Source: Achromobacter deleyi
GTDB lineage: Bacteria > Pseudomonadota > Gammaproteobacteria > Burkholderiales > Burkholderiaceae_B
Direction of reading: 5' to 3'
DNA length: 64,000 nucleotides
NCBI RefSeq assembly: GCF_016127315.1
Contig: NZ_CP065997.1
Location: 434,001-498,000 of the forward strand
A program made the translations under genes and the position numbers. Positions 1 through 9,269 of this stretch are shown one piece after another; position 1 is the first letter of the stretch; each line of letters begins with the position of its first letter. Under the pieces are notes generated by a model. It did no database searches and was not told the DNA's origin. It saw only the letters and a program-made list of their open reading frames with translations.

Positions 1-648
1 CCGGAAGTGATGATCCTGTCGAACATGGTGGAAAACGGCAAGCCCGTGGGCCTGAGCGATGCCGGCCAGGACTGGCACACCGACATGTCCTACAGCCGCA
101 CCATCGCCTTCAGCAACGTGCTGTACGGCATCCGCATCCCGGTGCGCGACGGCAAGTCGCTGGGCAACACCGAGTTCTCGAACATGCACGCCGCCTATGA
201 CGACCTGCCGCAAGCCTTGAAGGACGAGTTGGACGGCATGACCATCACCCACGACTTCAACAAGTTCTGGGAGATGATGCGGCGCGAAAAAGGCAGTACC
301 CGCCCGCCGCTGACAGAAGAACAGAAGCGCCGCAAGCCGCCGGTGTCGCACCCGGTGTTCCTGACGCACCCGATCACGGGCCGCAAGGTGCTGTACGCCA
401 ACCCCGGGTATTCCGTGAGGATCAACGAATTGCCCGAGGCGCGCAGCGCCGAGGTGCTGGACTTCCTGTTCCAGCACCAGTTGCAGGAGAAGTACCGCTA
501 TCGCCACCAGTGGCAGGAAGGCGACGTGCTGATGTGGGACAACATGGGGACCATCCATAACGCGGTGGCCGACTACCGCCCCGACGAGCCGCGCCTGATC
601 AAGCGCTGCCAGGTCATGGCGGACCGGTACTTCCCCGACCAATACTGA
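1..648 (+). CDS. TauD/TfdA-family 2-oxoglutarate/Fe(II) dioxygenase (5' end missing)
   Basis: The reading frame is open from the first base, so the N-terminus lies outside the window. The visible 215 residues carry the Fe(II)-binding HxD motif (WHTD, near the start) and the distal His in the IHNAVADY segment followed by the 2-oxoglutarate-binding Arg in RLIKRC, the arrangement of TauD/TfdA enzymes. These cytoplasmic enzymes hydroxylate a substrate while decarboxylating 2-oxoglutarate; the substrate cannot be read from sequence. It stands first in a co-directional cluster with a solute receptor 23 bp downstream, a 2-hydroxyacid dehydrogenase and a FAH-family hydrolase, which fits a role in catabolism of an imported organic acid. 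Confidence 0.85.
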   Translation, partial: PEVMILSNMVENGKPVGLSDAGQDWHTDMSYSRTIAFSNVLYGIRIPVRDGKSLGNTEFSNMHAAYDDLPQALKDELDGMTITHDFNKFWEMMRREKGSTRPPLTEEQKRRKPPVSHPVFLTHPITGRKVLYANPGYSVRINELPEARSAEVLDFLFQHQLQEKYRYRHQWQEGDVLMWDNMGTIHNAVADYRPDEPRLIKRCQVMADRYFPDQY

Positions 649-671
649 TACCAACACAAGGAGGAGACATC

Positions 672-1652
672 ATGAACACAAGAAAATGGACCAACCTGCT
701 GTGCGCCGCGCTGATCGGCGCGGGCGCCGCCGCGCCCGCCCTGGCCGACGACTATCCATCGCGGCCGATCCGCATGGAGGTCGGCTACGCGGCCGGCGGA
801 CCGACCGACGTGATCGCCCGCATCCTGGCCAAGCGCATGTCCGAGAGCCTGAAGGCCTCGATCGTGGTGGAGAACAAGCCGGGCGCCAGCGCATCCATCG
901 CCGCCAACGACGTGATGCGGTCGGAACCCGACGGCTACAAGGTGCTGGTGACCTCGCTCACCCTGAACGTGAATCCGCTGCTGTACCCCGAGCGCTACAA
1001 CTATGACGCCGTCAAGGACTTCACCCCCGTCGGCAATTTCGCCAAGCTGCCGATGGTGGTGGTGACGAGCTACGGCTCGCCCTACAAGACCATGCAGGAG
1101 CTGGTGGCCGCGGCCAAGGCCAGCCCGGACAAGCTCACCTTCGGCTCGTCGGGCATCGGCGGGTCGGCCCACCTGACGGCCGAGATGCTGTCCAACATGA
1201 CCGGCGCGCGCATGATGCACGTGCCCTTCAAGGGCAACGGGCCGGCCCTGCAGGAAATGCTGGCGGGGCGCATTTCGTTCATGTTCTATCCCAGCGTCGG
1301 CATCGCCAACTACGTGGCGCAGAAGCAGTTGCGCGTGCTGGCCATCGGCACGCGCGAACCGCAACCCGACTTTCCCGGCGTGCCGACGCTCGAAAGCCTG
1401 GGCTATCCCGGCTTCGACGAGGCCGCCACCTGGGTCGGCATGCTGGCGCCGCCCGCCACGCCCAAGGCCATCGTCGACAAGCTGAACCAGGCCGCCAACG
1501 AGGCCCTGGCCGATCCGGCCGTGCGGCAGCAGCTCGCCTCGCTCGGCGCCCTGGCCGACGGCGGCACGCCGGAGCAGTTCAGCCAGTTCCTGGTGCAGGA
1601 CCGCAAGCGCTGGGCCGACGTCATCAAGAAAGGCAATGTCAAAGGCGAATGA
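672..1652 (+). CDS. Bug-family (TctC-like) periplasmic solute-binding receptor
   Basis: A 326-residue secreted receptor. It opens with a signal peptide (basic MNTRK, hydrophobic core, likely cut after ALA before DDYPSRP), followed by the YPSRPIR and PGG/GPTD signatures of the Bug/TctC family of tripartite tricarboxylate transport receptors. These bind carboxylates in the periplasm. A GGAGGA ribosome site at 660-665 supports the start. No TctA/TctB membrane partners are adjacent, which is common for the many orphan Bug proteins of Alcaligenaceae. Its ligand is unknown; context suggests the substrate of the flanking catabolic genes. Confidence 0.92.
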   Translation: MNTRKWTNLLCAALIGAGAAAPALADDYPSRPIRMEVGYAAGGPTDVIARILAKRMSESLKASIVVENKPGASASIAANDVMRSEPDGYKVLVTSLTLNVNPLLYPERYNYDAVKDFTPVGNFAKLPMVVVTSYGSPYKTMQELVAAAKASPDKLTFGSSGIGGSAHLTAEMLSNMTGARMMHVPFKGNGPALQEMLAGRISFMFYPSVGIANYVAQKQLRVLAIGTREPQPDFPGVPTLESLGYPGFDEAATWVGMLAPPATPKAIVDKLNQAANEALADPAVRQQLASLGALADGGTPEQFSQFLVQDRKRWADVIKKGNVKGE

Positions 1653-1674
1653 TGGCCCACCGGAGCAGCCTGCA

Positions 1675-2832
1675 ATGAGCGCCCGGCTGGACGATTGCTA
1701 TTCCATCGAGCGCCTGCGCGCCGCGGCCCGGGCGCGCCTGCCGCGGCCGGTGTTCGACTTCTTCGACGGCGGCGCCGAAGACGAGATCACGCTGCGCGAG
1801 AACGTCGGCGCGTTCCAGCGCCTGCGGCTGGCGCCGCGGGTGCTGCGCGATGTCTCGCGGGTCGACCTGGCCGGGCTGCTGCTGGGCGCGCCCGCCGCCC
1901 TGCCCTGCGCCATCGCCCCCACCGGCGCGGTCGGCTTCGGCTGGCGTGGCGGCGACGTGGCGCTGGCGCGCGCCGCGGCGCAGGCCGGCATTCCCTACGC
2001 CCTGTCCACGTCCGCCACCGCGTCGATCGAGGAGATCGCCGACCGCGCGCCCGGCCGGCTCTGGTTCCAGGCCTACATCCTGCAGGACAAGGCCCGGCTC
2101 GCGGACCTGATCCGGCGCGCCGCCGTCGCCGGCTATGAGGCGCTGATGATCACGGTGGACCTGCCGGTGGGCGGCAAACGTGAACGCGACCTGGCGCACG
2201 GGCTGGCGTTCCCCATGAAGCTCAATCCGCGCAACGTCTTCCAGTTCGCGCGCAAGCCCGCCTGGTCGCTGGACATGCTGCTGCGGCGTCCGCCGGCCAT
2301 GCCCAGCCTGGCGGGCCTGGCGCCGGTCGCCGCGGACCGCAAGGCGATGAAGTCCGTCGCCGGCCGCAACTACGATCCGGCGTTCAGGCTCGACGACCTG
2401 GCGCGGCTGCGCGACGGCTGGCAAGGCAAGCTCATCGTCAAGGGCGTGGTCAATGCCCTGGACGTGGACGCCATCGTCGGCATCGGCGCCGACGCGCTGG
2501 TCGTCTCCAACCACGGCGGCCGGCAGCTCGACACCGGCATCGCAACGCTGGCCGCCTTGCCGGAAGTGATCGCCGCCGCGCGCGGCCGGGTGCCGGTGCT
2601 GCTGGACGGCGGCGTGCGGCGCGGCAGCGACATCTTCAAGGCGCTGGCGCTGGGCGCGGCGGGCGTGTTGACCGGCCGCGCCACGCTCTACGGCGTGCTG
2701 GCGGGCGGCCACCCCGGCGCCTGCAAGGCGCTGGAGATATTGCGCGACGAACTGGCGCGCACCATGCAACTGTGCGGCGCCGACACGCTGGCCGCCATCG
2801 ATGAAACCATGCTGAGGACGATATCCCCATGA
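1675..2832 (+). CDS. FMN-dependent alpha-hydroxyacid dehydrogenase
   Basis: About 385 residues, the usual length of the LldD/mandelate dehydrogenase/glycolate oxidase family, which oxidises 2-hydroxyacids to 2-oxoacids with FMN. Family signatures are the N-terminal FDFFDGGAEDE stretch, the active-site SNHGGRQLD segment that carries the catalytic His and Arg, and the FMN-phosphate region LLDGGVRRGSD. An upstream in-frame ATG at 1636 exists inside the preceding gene, but the ATG at 1675 has a GGAG site 10 bases upstream and begins where family homology begins. Specificity (lactate, mandelate or another acid) cannot be told. Confidence 0.88.
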   Translation: MSARLDDCYSIERLRAAARARLPRPVFDFFDGGAEDEITLRENVGAFQRLRLAPRVLRDVSRVDLAGLLLGAPAALPCAIAPTGAVGFGWRGGDVALARAAAQAGIPYALSTSATASIEEIADRAPGRLWFQAYILQDKARLADLIRRAAVAGYEALMITVDLPVGGKRERDLAHGLAFPMKLNPRNVFQFARKPAWSLDMLLRRPPAMPSLAGLAPVAADRKAMKSVAGRNYDPAFRLDDLARLRDGWQGKLIVKGVVNALDVDAIVGIGADALVVSNHGGRQLDTGIATLAALPEVIAAARGRVPVLLDGGVRRGSDIFKALALGAAGVLTGRATLYGVLAGGHPGACKALEILRDELARTMQLCGADTLAAIDETMLRTISP

Positions 2833-3251
2833 GCGATCCCCTGTCGCTGTGCCACAACCAGGTCATGGCGTTTTTTCGCGACCTGGACGAGAACCGCTAC
2901 GACGACCTGGTGCGGCGTCTCGCCCCCGACGGCGTCTGGCTGCGCCAGGGCCAGACGCTGGCCGGCCGCGACGCCGTGCTGGCGGCGCTGGCGCGCCGCT
3001 CCCCGACCCAGCGCATCCACCACCTGATCAGCAACCTGGCGGCGCACGCCTGGAACGCGGACCGCTGCGCGATGCGCGCCTACATGCTGGTGGTGCGCCA
3101 CGACAGCGGCGCGGCGCTGTCCGGCCCCGCGCCGTTGACGGGCATCGATAGCATCCGCACCACTCACATCGAACTGGCGCGCCGCGACGGCGCATGGCTC
3201 ATCACCCGCATGGCCAACGACGATCCCGGTTTTTCCGCCCAGGCGGCCTGA
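2829..3251 (+). CDS. SnoaL/NTF2-like fold protein
   Basis: A 140-residue protein starting in an ATGA overlap with the hydroxyacid dehydrogenase, so the two are translationally coupled. The sequence has the pattern of SnoaL-like / ring-hydroxylating beta-subunit-like NTF2 folds: an N-terminal helix with FFRDLDENRYDDLVRRLAPDGVW, a GRDAVLAALARR helix, a middle HLISNLAAHAW strand, and a C-terminal DGAWLITRM strand. Members can be isomerases, dehydratases or non-catalytic partners. The exact function is unknown; the operon position suggests a step in the same catabolic route. Confidence 0.7.
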   Translation: MSDPLSLCHNQVMAFFRDLDENRYDDLVRRLAPDGVWLRQGQTLAGRDAVLAALARRSPTQRIHHLISNLAAHAWNADRCAMRAYMLVVRHDSGAALSGPAPLTGIDSIRTTHIELARRDGAWLITRMANDDPGFSAQAA

Positions 3252-3262
3252 AGGAACCCACC

Positions 3263-4027
3263 ATGAAATGGATACGCTGCACCCACGACGGCCAGACGTT
3301 CTACGGCATCCTCGACGACGACCGCGTCACGCCGGTGCGCGGCGACCCGTTCAACGGCCATGAAAGGCGCAACGAATCGCTGCGCCTGGCCGACGTGCGG
3401 ATCGAGGTGCCGGTTATCCCGCCGACCTTCTATTGCGTCGGCCTGAACTACGTCCAGCACATCGGCACCGAGGGCAAGAACATCCCCGCCCAGCCCGACG
3501 TCGGCTACCGCGCCAACAACGCGCTGCGGGCGCACGGGCAGGACGTGCTGATGCCGGCCGACGCCACCCGCGTGCACTACGAGGGCGAGCTGGTGGTGGT
3601 GATCGGCAAGCGCATGAAGCACGTGCGGCCCGACGAGGTGCGCGCCGGCATCCTCGGCTACACCATCGGCAACGACGTCAGCGCGCGCGATTGGCAGGCG
3701 TCCGACCGCACCTTCTGGCGCTCCAAGAACACCGACACCTTCAAGCCGATGGGCCCCTGGATCGAGACCGATCCGGACCTGGCGCGCATGGAGACGGTGG
3801 TCAGCGTCAACGGCCGCGAGAGCACCCGCTTCGGCACCGCCGACATGCTGTTCGGCGTCGACACATTCATCAGCACCATGAGCCGCTATCTCACCCTGCA
3901 ACCCGGCGACATTCTCTGGATGGGCACCGACGGCCATTCGCCCGACCTGCGCGACGGCGACGTGGTCGACGTGACGCTGACCGGGCTGGGCACGCTGAGC
4001 AACCGCTTCGTGCGGCTGCCGGACTGA
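3263..4027 (+). CDS. Fumarylacetoacetate hydrolase (FAH) family protein
   Basis: About 254 residues with the FAH-family fold core: the CVGLNYVQH segment, the metal-binding HYEGELVVVIG motif, the GYTIGNDVSARDWQ segment, and GPWIETDPD. Members hydrolyse or decarboxylate diketo acids, usually at the end of aromatic or hydroxyacid degradation. The ATG at 3263 follows an AAGGAA ribosome site; the earlier in-frame ATG at 3194 lies within the SnoaL-like gene and adds residues without homology. This is the last gene of the plus-strand cluster and faces a convergent LysR gene. Confidence 0.88.
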   Translation: MKWIRCTHDGQTFYGILDDDRVTPVRGDPFNGHERRNESLRLADVRIEVPVIPPTFYCVGLNYVQHIGTEGKNIPAQPDVGYRANNALRAHGQDVLMPADATRVHYEGELVVVIGKRMKHVRPDEVRAGILGYTIGNDVSARDWQASDRTFWRSKNTDTFKPMGPWIETDPDLARMETVVSVNGRESTRFGTADMLFGVDTFISTMSRYLTLQPGDILWMGTDGHSPDLRDGDVVDVTLTGLGTLSNRFVRLPD

Positions 4028-4069
4028 TCGCCGGCGGGCCGCTCCGGGTGGCAATGCCCGGAGGCCCGC

Positions 4070-4960
4070 TCAAGCCGCGGGAAACTGGCGCTCGACCAGC
4101 GCCAGCGCTTTTTCCTGCAGCGGCGAACGGTCCTCGTCCGGCCAGATCACCTGGCTGACCGAACGCGCCTGGTGCTCGAAGCCGATGAAACGCGTGCCCA
4201 CCAGGCCGCTACGCGACAGGCAGGACGGCACGATCGACACGCCCAGTCCCTGCGACACCAGCGAGGCCACGCTGAGCCAGTGGCGCACCTCGTGGCGGAT
4301 CACGGGCATGAAGCCCGCCCCCACGCACAGCGACAGCACGGTCTCGTAATAGCTGGGCGAGGCGGCACGGGCGAAGAATACGAAGTCATCGGCGGCCAGC
4401 TCCGCCAACGCCAGCGACGGCCGCCCGGCTAGCGGATGGCTCTGCGGCAGGCACACCACGAACGGCTCGGCCAGCAGGTCGCGCGCGGCCACGCCGGCCG
4501 GCACCGGGTTGGCGTGGATGAAGCCCAGGTCCTGCTCGCCGCGCCGCACCGCCTCGATCTGGTCGTGCGAATTCAGCTCGGTCAGCACGTGTTCCACGTC
4601 CGGCAGCTCCGCCCGCATCGACGCCAGCAGCGCCGGCAGACCGCGATACAGCATCGAGCCCACGAAGCCGATGCGCAGGCGGCCGCGCAGGCCGGCGTCG
4701 ACCCGCTGCACCAGCATGCGCACGTCCTCGGCCTGGCGCAGCAGCGTCAGGGCCTCGCGGTACAGCACCTGGCCGGCGGCGGTCAGTTCGACATGGCGGC
4801 TGGTGCGCGCCAGCAAGCGCGCGCCGACGTTGTCCTCGAGCTGGCGGATGGCGTAGCTCAGGGGCGGCTGGGAAATATGCAGGCGCGCGGCGGCGCGGCT
4901 GAAGTGGCGCTCTTCGGCCACGGCGATGAAATAGCGCAGCAGGCGCGGATCCAGGTCCAT
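4070..4960 (-). CDS. LysR-type transcriptional regulator
   Basis: A 296-residue LysR regulator. The N-terminal winged helix-turn-helix is clear (LLRYFIAVAEE, FSRAAARLHISQPPLSYAIRQLE), followed by a periplasmic-binding-protein-like effector domain. The start at 4960 is preceded by an almost ideal GGAGGAGA ribosome site. It is convergent with the FAH gene and divergent from the acyl-CoA dehydrogenase, with 140 bp between. LysR regulators commonly act on the divergent neighbour, so control of the 5101-8978 operon is the likely role (inference). Confidence 0.92.
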   Translation of the reverse strand: MDLDPRLLRYFIAVAEERHFSRAAARLHISQPPLSYAIRQLEDNVGARLLARTSRHVELTAAGQVLYREALTLLRQAEDVRMLVQRVDAGLRGRLRIGFVGSMLYRGLPALLASMRAELPDVEHVLTELNSHDQIEAVRRGEQDLGFIHANPVPAGVAARDLLAEPFVVCLPQSHPLAGRPSLALAELAADDFVFFARAASPSYYETVLSLCVGAGFMPVIRHEVRHWLSVASLVSQGLGVSIVPSCLSRSGLVGTRFIGFEHQARSVSQVIWPDEDRSPLQEKALALVERQFPAA

Positions 4961-5100
4961 CGGTCTCCTCCCTGGGCGAGCCTGGCGGCGGCGCCCGAGA
5001 TTCATATTTTTATTGGATAGGTCTACACCAAAACGGTATTTGTATAGATTAATCCATCATCGCACCATGCCGGAAACTCCCTTTTGCGCAGGATGCCGCC

Positions 5101-6810
5101 ATGGATACCCCCGCCCAGTCCCCCGCCACCCCCAGCGCCACCGCCACGCCCATCCCGGACGCGCGCGGCCTGAACCTGTTCCGCGCCGATCCCTACGCCG
5201 CGCCGCTGGCCCGGCGCTACCTGCCGCCGGCGCTGCACGCGCACCTGCTGCCGCACCTGGACCGCCTGGGCGAACTGGCGGGCGGCCTGATGGACGAACT
5301 GGCGGCCACCGCCGACAAACATCCACCCACCCTGTCGGTGCGCAGCCGCGCCGGCGCCGACGAATCGCGCATCGACAAGCATCCGGCCTATGTCGAACTG
5401 GAACGCCTGGCCTACAGCGAATTCGGCCTGGCGGCCCTGTCGCATCGCGGCGGCGTGCTGGGCTGGCCCGAGCCGATGCCGGCCGCCGCCAAGTACGCGC
5501 TCAGCCACCTGTTCGTGCAGGCCGAGTTCGGCCTGTGCTGCCCGGTCAGCATGACCGATTCGCTGGCGCGCACGCTGCGCAAGTTCGGCGACCCGGCGCT
5601 GGTCGAACGGGTGCTGCCGCAGGTCACCAGCCAGGATTTCGACGCGCTGCGCCAGGGCGCCATGTTCATGACCGAGCAGGGCGCCGGCTCGGACGTCAGC
5701 GCCACCGAGGTCACGGCCCGGCGCCAGGACGACGGCAGCTGGCGCATCCACGGCGACAAGTGGTTCTGCTCCAACCCCGACGCCGGCTTCGCCATGGTGC
5801 TGGCGCGCAGCGAAAGCGAGCCCGGCCTGAAGGGCGTGTCGCTGTTCCTGCTGCCGCGCGACCTGGCCGACGGCACGCACAACCACTACCGCATCCTGCG
5901 CCTCAAGGACAAGCTCGGCACCCGCTCCATGGCCAGCGGCGAGATCCGCCTGGAAGGCGCGGTGGCCTGGCTGGTGGGCGAGCGCGGCAAGGGCTTCAAG
6001 CACATGGCCGACATGATCAACAACTCGCGCCTGTCCAACGGCATGCGCGCGGCCGGCCTGATGCGCCGTGCCGTCACCGAGGCCACCTACGTCTCGCAGC
6101 ACCGCCGCGCGTTCGGCAAGCGCCTGATCGACATGCCGCTGATGCAGCGCCAGCTGGTGAAGATGACCGTGTGGGCCGAGCAGGCCCGCAGCGTCATGTT
6201 CCAGACCGCCCGCGCGCTGGCCGACACCGACCAGGGCCAGGGCGACCCGGCGCTGGCGCGCATCCTGACGCCGCTGATCAAGTTCCGCGCCTGCCGCGAT
6301 GCGCGCAAGGTCACCGGCGACGCCATGGAAGTGCGCGGCGGCTGCGGCTACATCGAGGAATGGACCGAGCCGCGCCTGGTGCGCGACGCGCACCTGGGCT
6401 CGATCTGGGAAGGCACCAGCAACATCGTGGCGCTGGACGTGCTGCGCGCCATCAAGAGGGAAGGCTCGCTGCCCGCGCTGCGCCGCCATATCGACCAGTT
6501 GCTGGCCGACGGCCTGCCCTGCCCGCCCGCACTGGCCGCCACCCAGGCCGATGCGCTGGAACGGACCTATGCGCTGGCCGAACACGCCGCGCAGGGCGAC
6601 CACGCCGAACTGGCGCGCCAGGCCGCCTCGCTGCTGTACCACGCGGTGTCGATGGCGGCGCTGCGCTGGGAGGCGGCCGGCGACGGCCTGGCCAGCCGCG
6701 CCCTGCTGGCCGACCAGGTGCTGCAGCATCGCCTGGCGCCGCGCGACCCCTATGCCATTCCCCCCGACGAAAGCGCCGCCAGCCGCGGCATCCTGCAACA
6801 CGCGCTGTAG
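5101..6810 (+). CDS. AidB-like acyl-CoA dehydrogenase
   Basis: A 569-residue flavoprotein of the acyl-CoA dehydrogenase superfamily. It shows the long N-terminal domain and the FMTEQGAGSDVSATEV substrate/FAD segment typical of AidB-type members, then SNGMRAAGLMRRA, a GYIEEWTEPRLVRDA active-site region, and IWEGTSNIVALDVLRA near the FAD site. AidB itself binds DNA in the alkylation response, but many relatives oxidise acyl-CoAs. With a Bug receptor and a CoA transferase immediately downstream, a catabolic dehydrogenase is more likely. This gene starts the operon divergent from the LysR gene. Confidence 0.85.
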   Translation: MDTPAQSPATPSATATPIPDARGLNLFRADPYAAPLARRYLPPALHAHLLPHLDRLGELAGGLMDELAATADKHPPTLSVRSRAGADESRIDKHPAYVELERLAYSEFGLAALSHRGGVLGWPEPMPAAAKYALSHLFVQAEFGLCCPVSMTDSLARTLRKFGDPALVERVLPQVTSQDFDALRQGAMFMTEQGAGSDVSATEVTARRQDDGSWRIHGDKWFCSNPDAGFAMVLARSESEPGLKGVSLFLLPRDLADGTHNHYRILRLKDKLGTRSMASGEIRLEGAVAWLVGERGKGFKHMADMINNSRLSNGMRAAGLMRRAVTEATYVSQHRRAFGKRLIDMPLMQRQLVKMTVWAEQARSVMFQTARALADTDQGQGDPALARILTPLIKFRACRDARKVTGDAMEVRGGCGYIEEWTEPRLVRDAHLGSIWEGTSNIVALDVLRAIKREGSLPALRRHIDQLLADGLPCPPALAATQADALERTYALAEHAAQGDHAELARQAASLLYHAVSMAALRWEAAGDGLASRALLADQVLQHRLAPRDPYAIPPDESAASRGILQHAL

Positions 6811-6865
6811 CCTGGCGCATCACGACGCCGGCGGCACAGCCGGCGCGCCCCCACTGGAGACAACC

Positions 6866-7843
6866 ATGAAACGCCTGTTCACCCCCTTGCTGCTGGCGCT
6901 CGCCGCCATCGCCGCCGTGCCGCCCGCGCTGGCGGCCGACGCCTATCCGTCGCGCCCCGTCACGCTGGTGGTGCCGTTCCCGCCCGGCGGCCCGACCGAC
7001 GCGCTGGCGCGCCGTCTGGCCGAAAAACTCAAGCAGCCGCTGGGCCAGACCGTCATCGTCGAGAACCGCGCCGGCGCCGGCGGCAACATCGGCTCCGAGT
7101 ACGTGGCTGCCGCCAAGCCGGACGGCTACACCCTCCTGTTCGGCACCTCCGGCCCGCTGGCCATCAACGTCAGCCTGTACAAGAACCAGGGCTACAACCC
7201 CGAGACCAGCTTCGCGCCCATCATCCGCATCGGCCACCTGCCCAACATCCTGGTGGTGAACCCCTCGATTCCGGCCAACAACGCGCAGGAGCTGATCGCC
7301 TACGCCAAGAAGAATCCGGACAAGCTCAGCTACGCCTCGTCCGGCAACGGCGCGTCGTCGCACCTGGCCGGCATCCTGTTCAACCAGATGGCCGGCACCC
7401 GCATCATGCACATCCCGTACAAGGGCACCGGGCCGGCGCTCAACGATCTGCTGGGCGGCCAGGTGTCGATGTCGTTCACCGACATCCTGACGGCGCTGCC
7501 GTACATCAAGGCCGGCAAGCTGCGCGCCATCGGCCTGGCCAGCGCGCAGCGCTCGGACGCGCTGCCGGACCTGCCGACGCTGTCCGAACAGGGGCTGTCG
7601 GGCTATGACGTCAGCGTGTTCTTCGGCATCGTCGCGCCCAAGGGCACGCCGGCCGAGACCGTGGCCAAGCTGAACCAGGCGTTCCAGGCCGCGCTATCCG
7701 ACCCCGCGATCGAACAGACCCTGCACAACCAGGGCATCGTGCGCGCCCAGGACCAGACGCCGCAGGGGCTGTCGTCCTTCATCACGACCGAAGTGCCCAA
7801 GTGGCGCACGCTCATCAAGAGCGCCAACGTTTCCATCGACTGA
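6866..7843 (+). CDS. Bug-family (TctC-like) periplasmic solute-binding receptor
   Basis: A 325-residue receptor with a signal peptide (MKRLFTPLLLALAAIAAV, cleavage after ALA before DAYPSRP) and the YPSRPVTLVVPFPPGGPTDA signature of Bug/TctC proteins. A GGAGA ribosome site sits 6-10 bases before the ATG. It lies between the AidB-like dehydrogenase and the CoA transferase, so its ligand is probably the acid activated by the latter. It is clearly a paralogue of the receptors at 672 and 13571. Confidence 0.92.
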   Translation: MKRLFTPLLLALAAIAAVPPALAADAYPSRPVTLVVPFPPGGPTDALARRLAEKLKQPLGQTVIVENRAGAGGNIGSEYVAAAKPDGYTLLFGTSGPLAINVSLYKNQGYNPETSFAPIIRIGHLPNILVVNPSIPANNAQELIAYAKKNPDKLSYASSGNGASSHLAGILFNQMAGTRIMHIPYKGTGPALNDLLGGQVSMSFTDILTALPYIKAGKLRAIGLASAQRSDALPDLPTLSEQGLSGYDVSVFFGIVAPKGTPAETVAKLNQAFQAALSDPAIEQTLHNQGIVRAQDQTPQGLSSFITTEVPKWRTLIKSANVSID

Positions 7844-7856
7844 CCGCAGAGGCTTC

Positions 7857-8978
7857 ATGGCTCCCAAGCTCCCCGACGCCGGCGCCCTCGCCGGCTGCAA
7901 AGTGATCGACCTGTCGCGCGTGCTGGGCGGTCCGTACTGCACCCAGATCCTGGCCGACCACGGCGCCGACGTGCTCAAGATCGAGCCGCCCGGCGGCGAC
8001 GAGACGCGCGGCTGGGGGCCGCCTTTCCTGGGCGATACCGCGTCGTACTTCGTCGGCGTCAACCGCAACAAGCGCGGCATGACGCTGGACCTGTCGCAGG
8101 CGGCGGGCCAAGAGCTGCTGCGCCACCTGCTGGCCGACGCCGACGTGCTGGTCGAGAACTTCAAACCCGGCACGCTGGAGAAGTGGGGCCTGGGCTACGA
8201 CACCTTGAGCGAACGCTTTCCGAAACTGATCCACTGCCGCGTCAGCGGCTTCGGCGCCGACGGTCCGCTGGGCGGCCTGCCCGGCTACGACGCCTGCGCG
8301 CAGGCCATGTGCGGGCTGATGAGCGTGAACGGCGAAGCCGACGGCGACGCCACCCGCGTCGGACTGCCGGTGGTCGACATGGTGACGGGCCTGAACGCGG
8401 CGGTGGCGATCCTGCTGGCATTGAACGAGCGCGCGCGCAGCGGGCTGGGCCAGTTCCTCGACATCACGCTGTACGACTGCGCGCTGTCGCTGCTGCACCC
8501 GCACGCGCCCAACTATTTCTACAGCGGCAAGACCCCGGGCCGCAGCGGCAACGCGCATCCGAACATCGCGCCCTACGAGACCCTGCCCACCGCCAGCGGC
8601 CCGATCTTCCTGGCGGTCGGCAACAACCGCCAGTTCGCGCAGCTGGCGCAAGTGCTGGAGGCGCCGGCGCTGGCCACGGACCCGCGCTATGCCGCCAACG
8701 CCGACCGGCTGGCGCACCGCCAGGCCCTGCGCGACGAGCTGACCGCCCTGCTCGCGCATCACGAGGCGGCGGCGCTGGCCGACCGCCTGCTGCGCGCCGG
8801 CGTGCCGGCCGCGGCCGTGCAGACCGTGGACCAGGCGCTGGCGCACCCGCACACGCGCCATCGCGGCATGGTGCTGGAACAGGACGACTACCGCGGCGTC
8901 GGCTCGCCGATCAAGCTGTCGCGCACGCCCGCCACGCTGCGTCGCCTGCCGCCCGACCTGGCGCCTACGGAACCCTGA
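7857..8978 (+). CDS. CaiB/BaiF (class III) CoA transferase
   Basis: A 373-residue class III CoA transferase. The N-terminus (GCKVIDLSRVLGGPYCTQILADHGADVLKIEPPGGDETRGWGP, seen in parts) is the family signature, and the catalytic Asp is expected in the GLPVVDMVTG segment. Such enzymes move CoA between carboxylic acids through an aspartyl-CoA anhydride. It follows the Bug receptor by 13 bp and ends the operon, just before a strong terminator. Together with the dehydrogenase it suggests activation and oxidation of an imported acid. Confidence 0.9.
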   Translation: MAPKLPDAGALAGCKVIDLSRVLGGPYCTQILADHGADVLKIEPPGGDETRGWGPPFLGDTASYFVGVNRNKRGMTLDLSQAAGQELLRHLLADADVLVENFKPGTLEKWGLGYDTLSERFPKLIHCRVSGFGADGPLGGLPGYDACAQAMCGLMSVNGEADGDATRVGLPVVDMVTGLNAAVAILLALNERARSGLGQFLDITLYDCALSLLHPHAPNYFYSGKTPGRSGNAHPNIAPYETLPTASGPIFLAVGNNRQFAQLAQVLEAPALATDPRYAANADRLAHRQALRDELTALLAHHEAAALADRLLRAGVPAAAVQTVDQALAHPHTRHRGMVLEQDDYRGVGSPIKLSRTPATLRRLPPDLAPTEP

Positions 8979-9001
8979 CGCGCCCCGCGCGACCGCGATC
9001 C

Positions 9002-9028
9002 ACGCCCGCCTCGAAGCGGGCGTTTTTT
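9002..9028 (+). terminator. Rho-independent terminator
   Basis: An inverted repeat (ACGCCCGC / GCGGGCGT around a TCGAA loop) runs straight into seven T residues, about 25 bp after the CoA transferase stop. It closes the 5101-8978 operon. Confidence 0.85.
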
Positions 9029-9269
9029 TCGCGGCGCCAGGCACTCCTGGCGATTCGATCCGCCGCGATCGCGCTGCGCATTTATCGTGCCCAGCCACAC
9101 CCGCTTGCATGGTTTTCATGCGCAGACAATTGGTTGCATCACTGTTGCATCGCCCCGCACAAGGCCGCTTTGGACTTTTCTCCGTCACCTCGGACCCGCC
9201 AGCAACCGCCGGTCCCGGCGTTGCCCAGACGCGACTCCCCCAAATCGAAAGAGAACAAGGAGAAAGACG

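Noticed and set aside
5023..6801. Long minus-strand open frame opposite the AidB-like gene
   Set aside because: Composition is His/Ala/Gly/Arg-rich shadow sequence; the plus-strand acyl-CoA dehydrogenase has clear motifs throughout.
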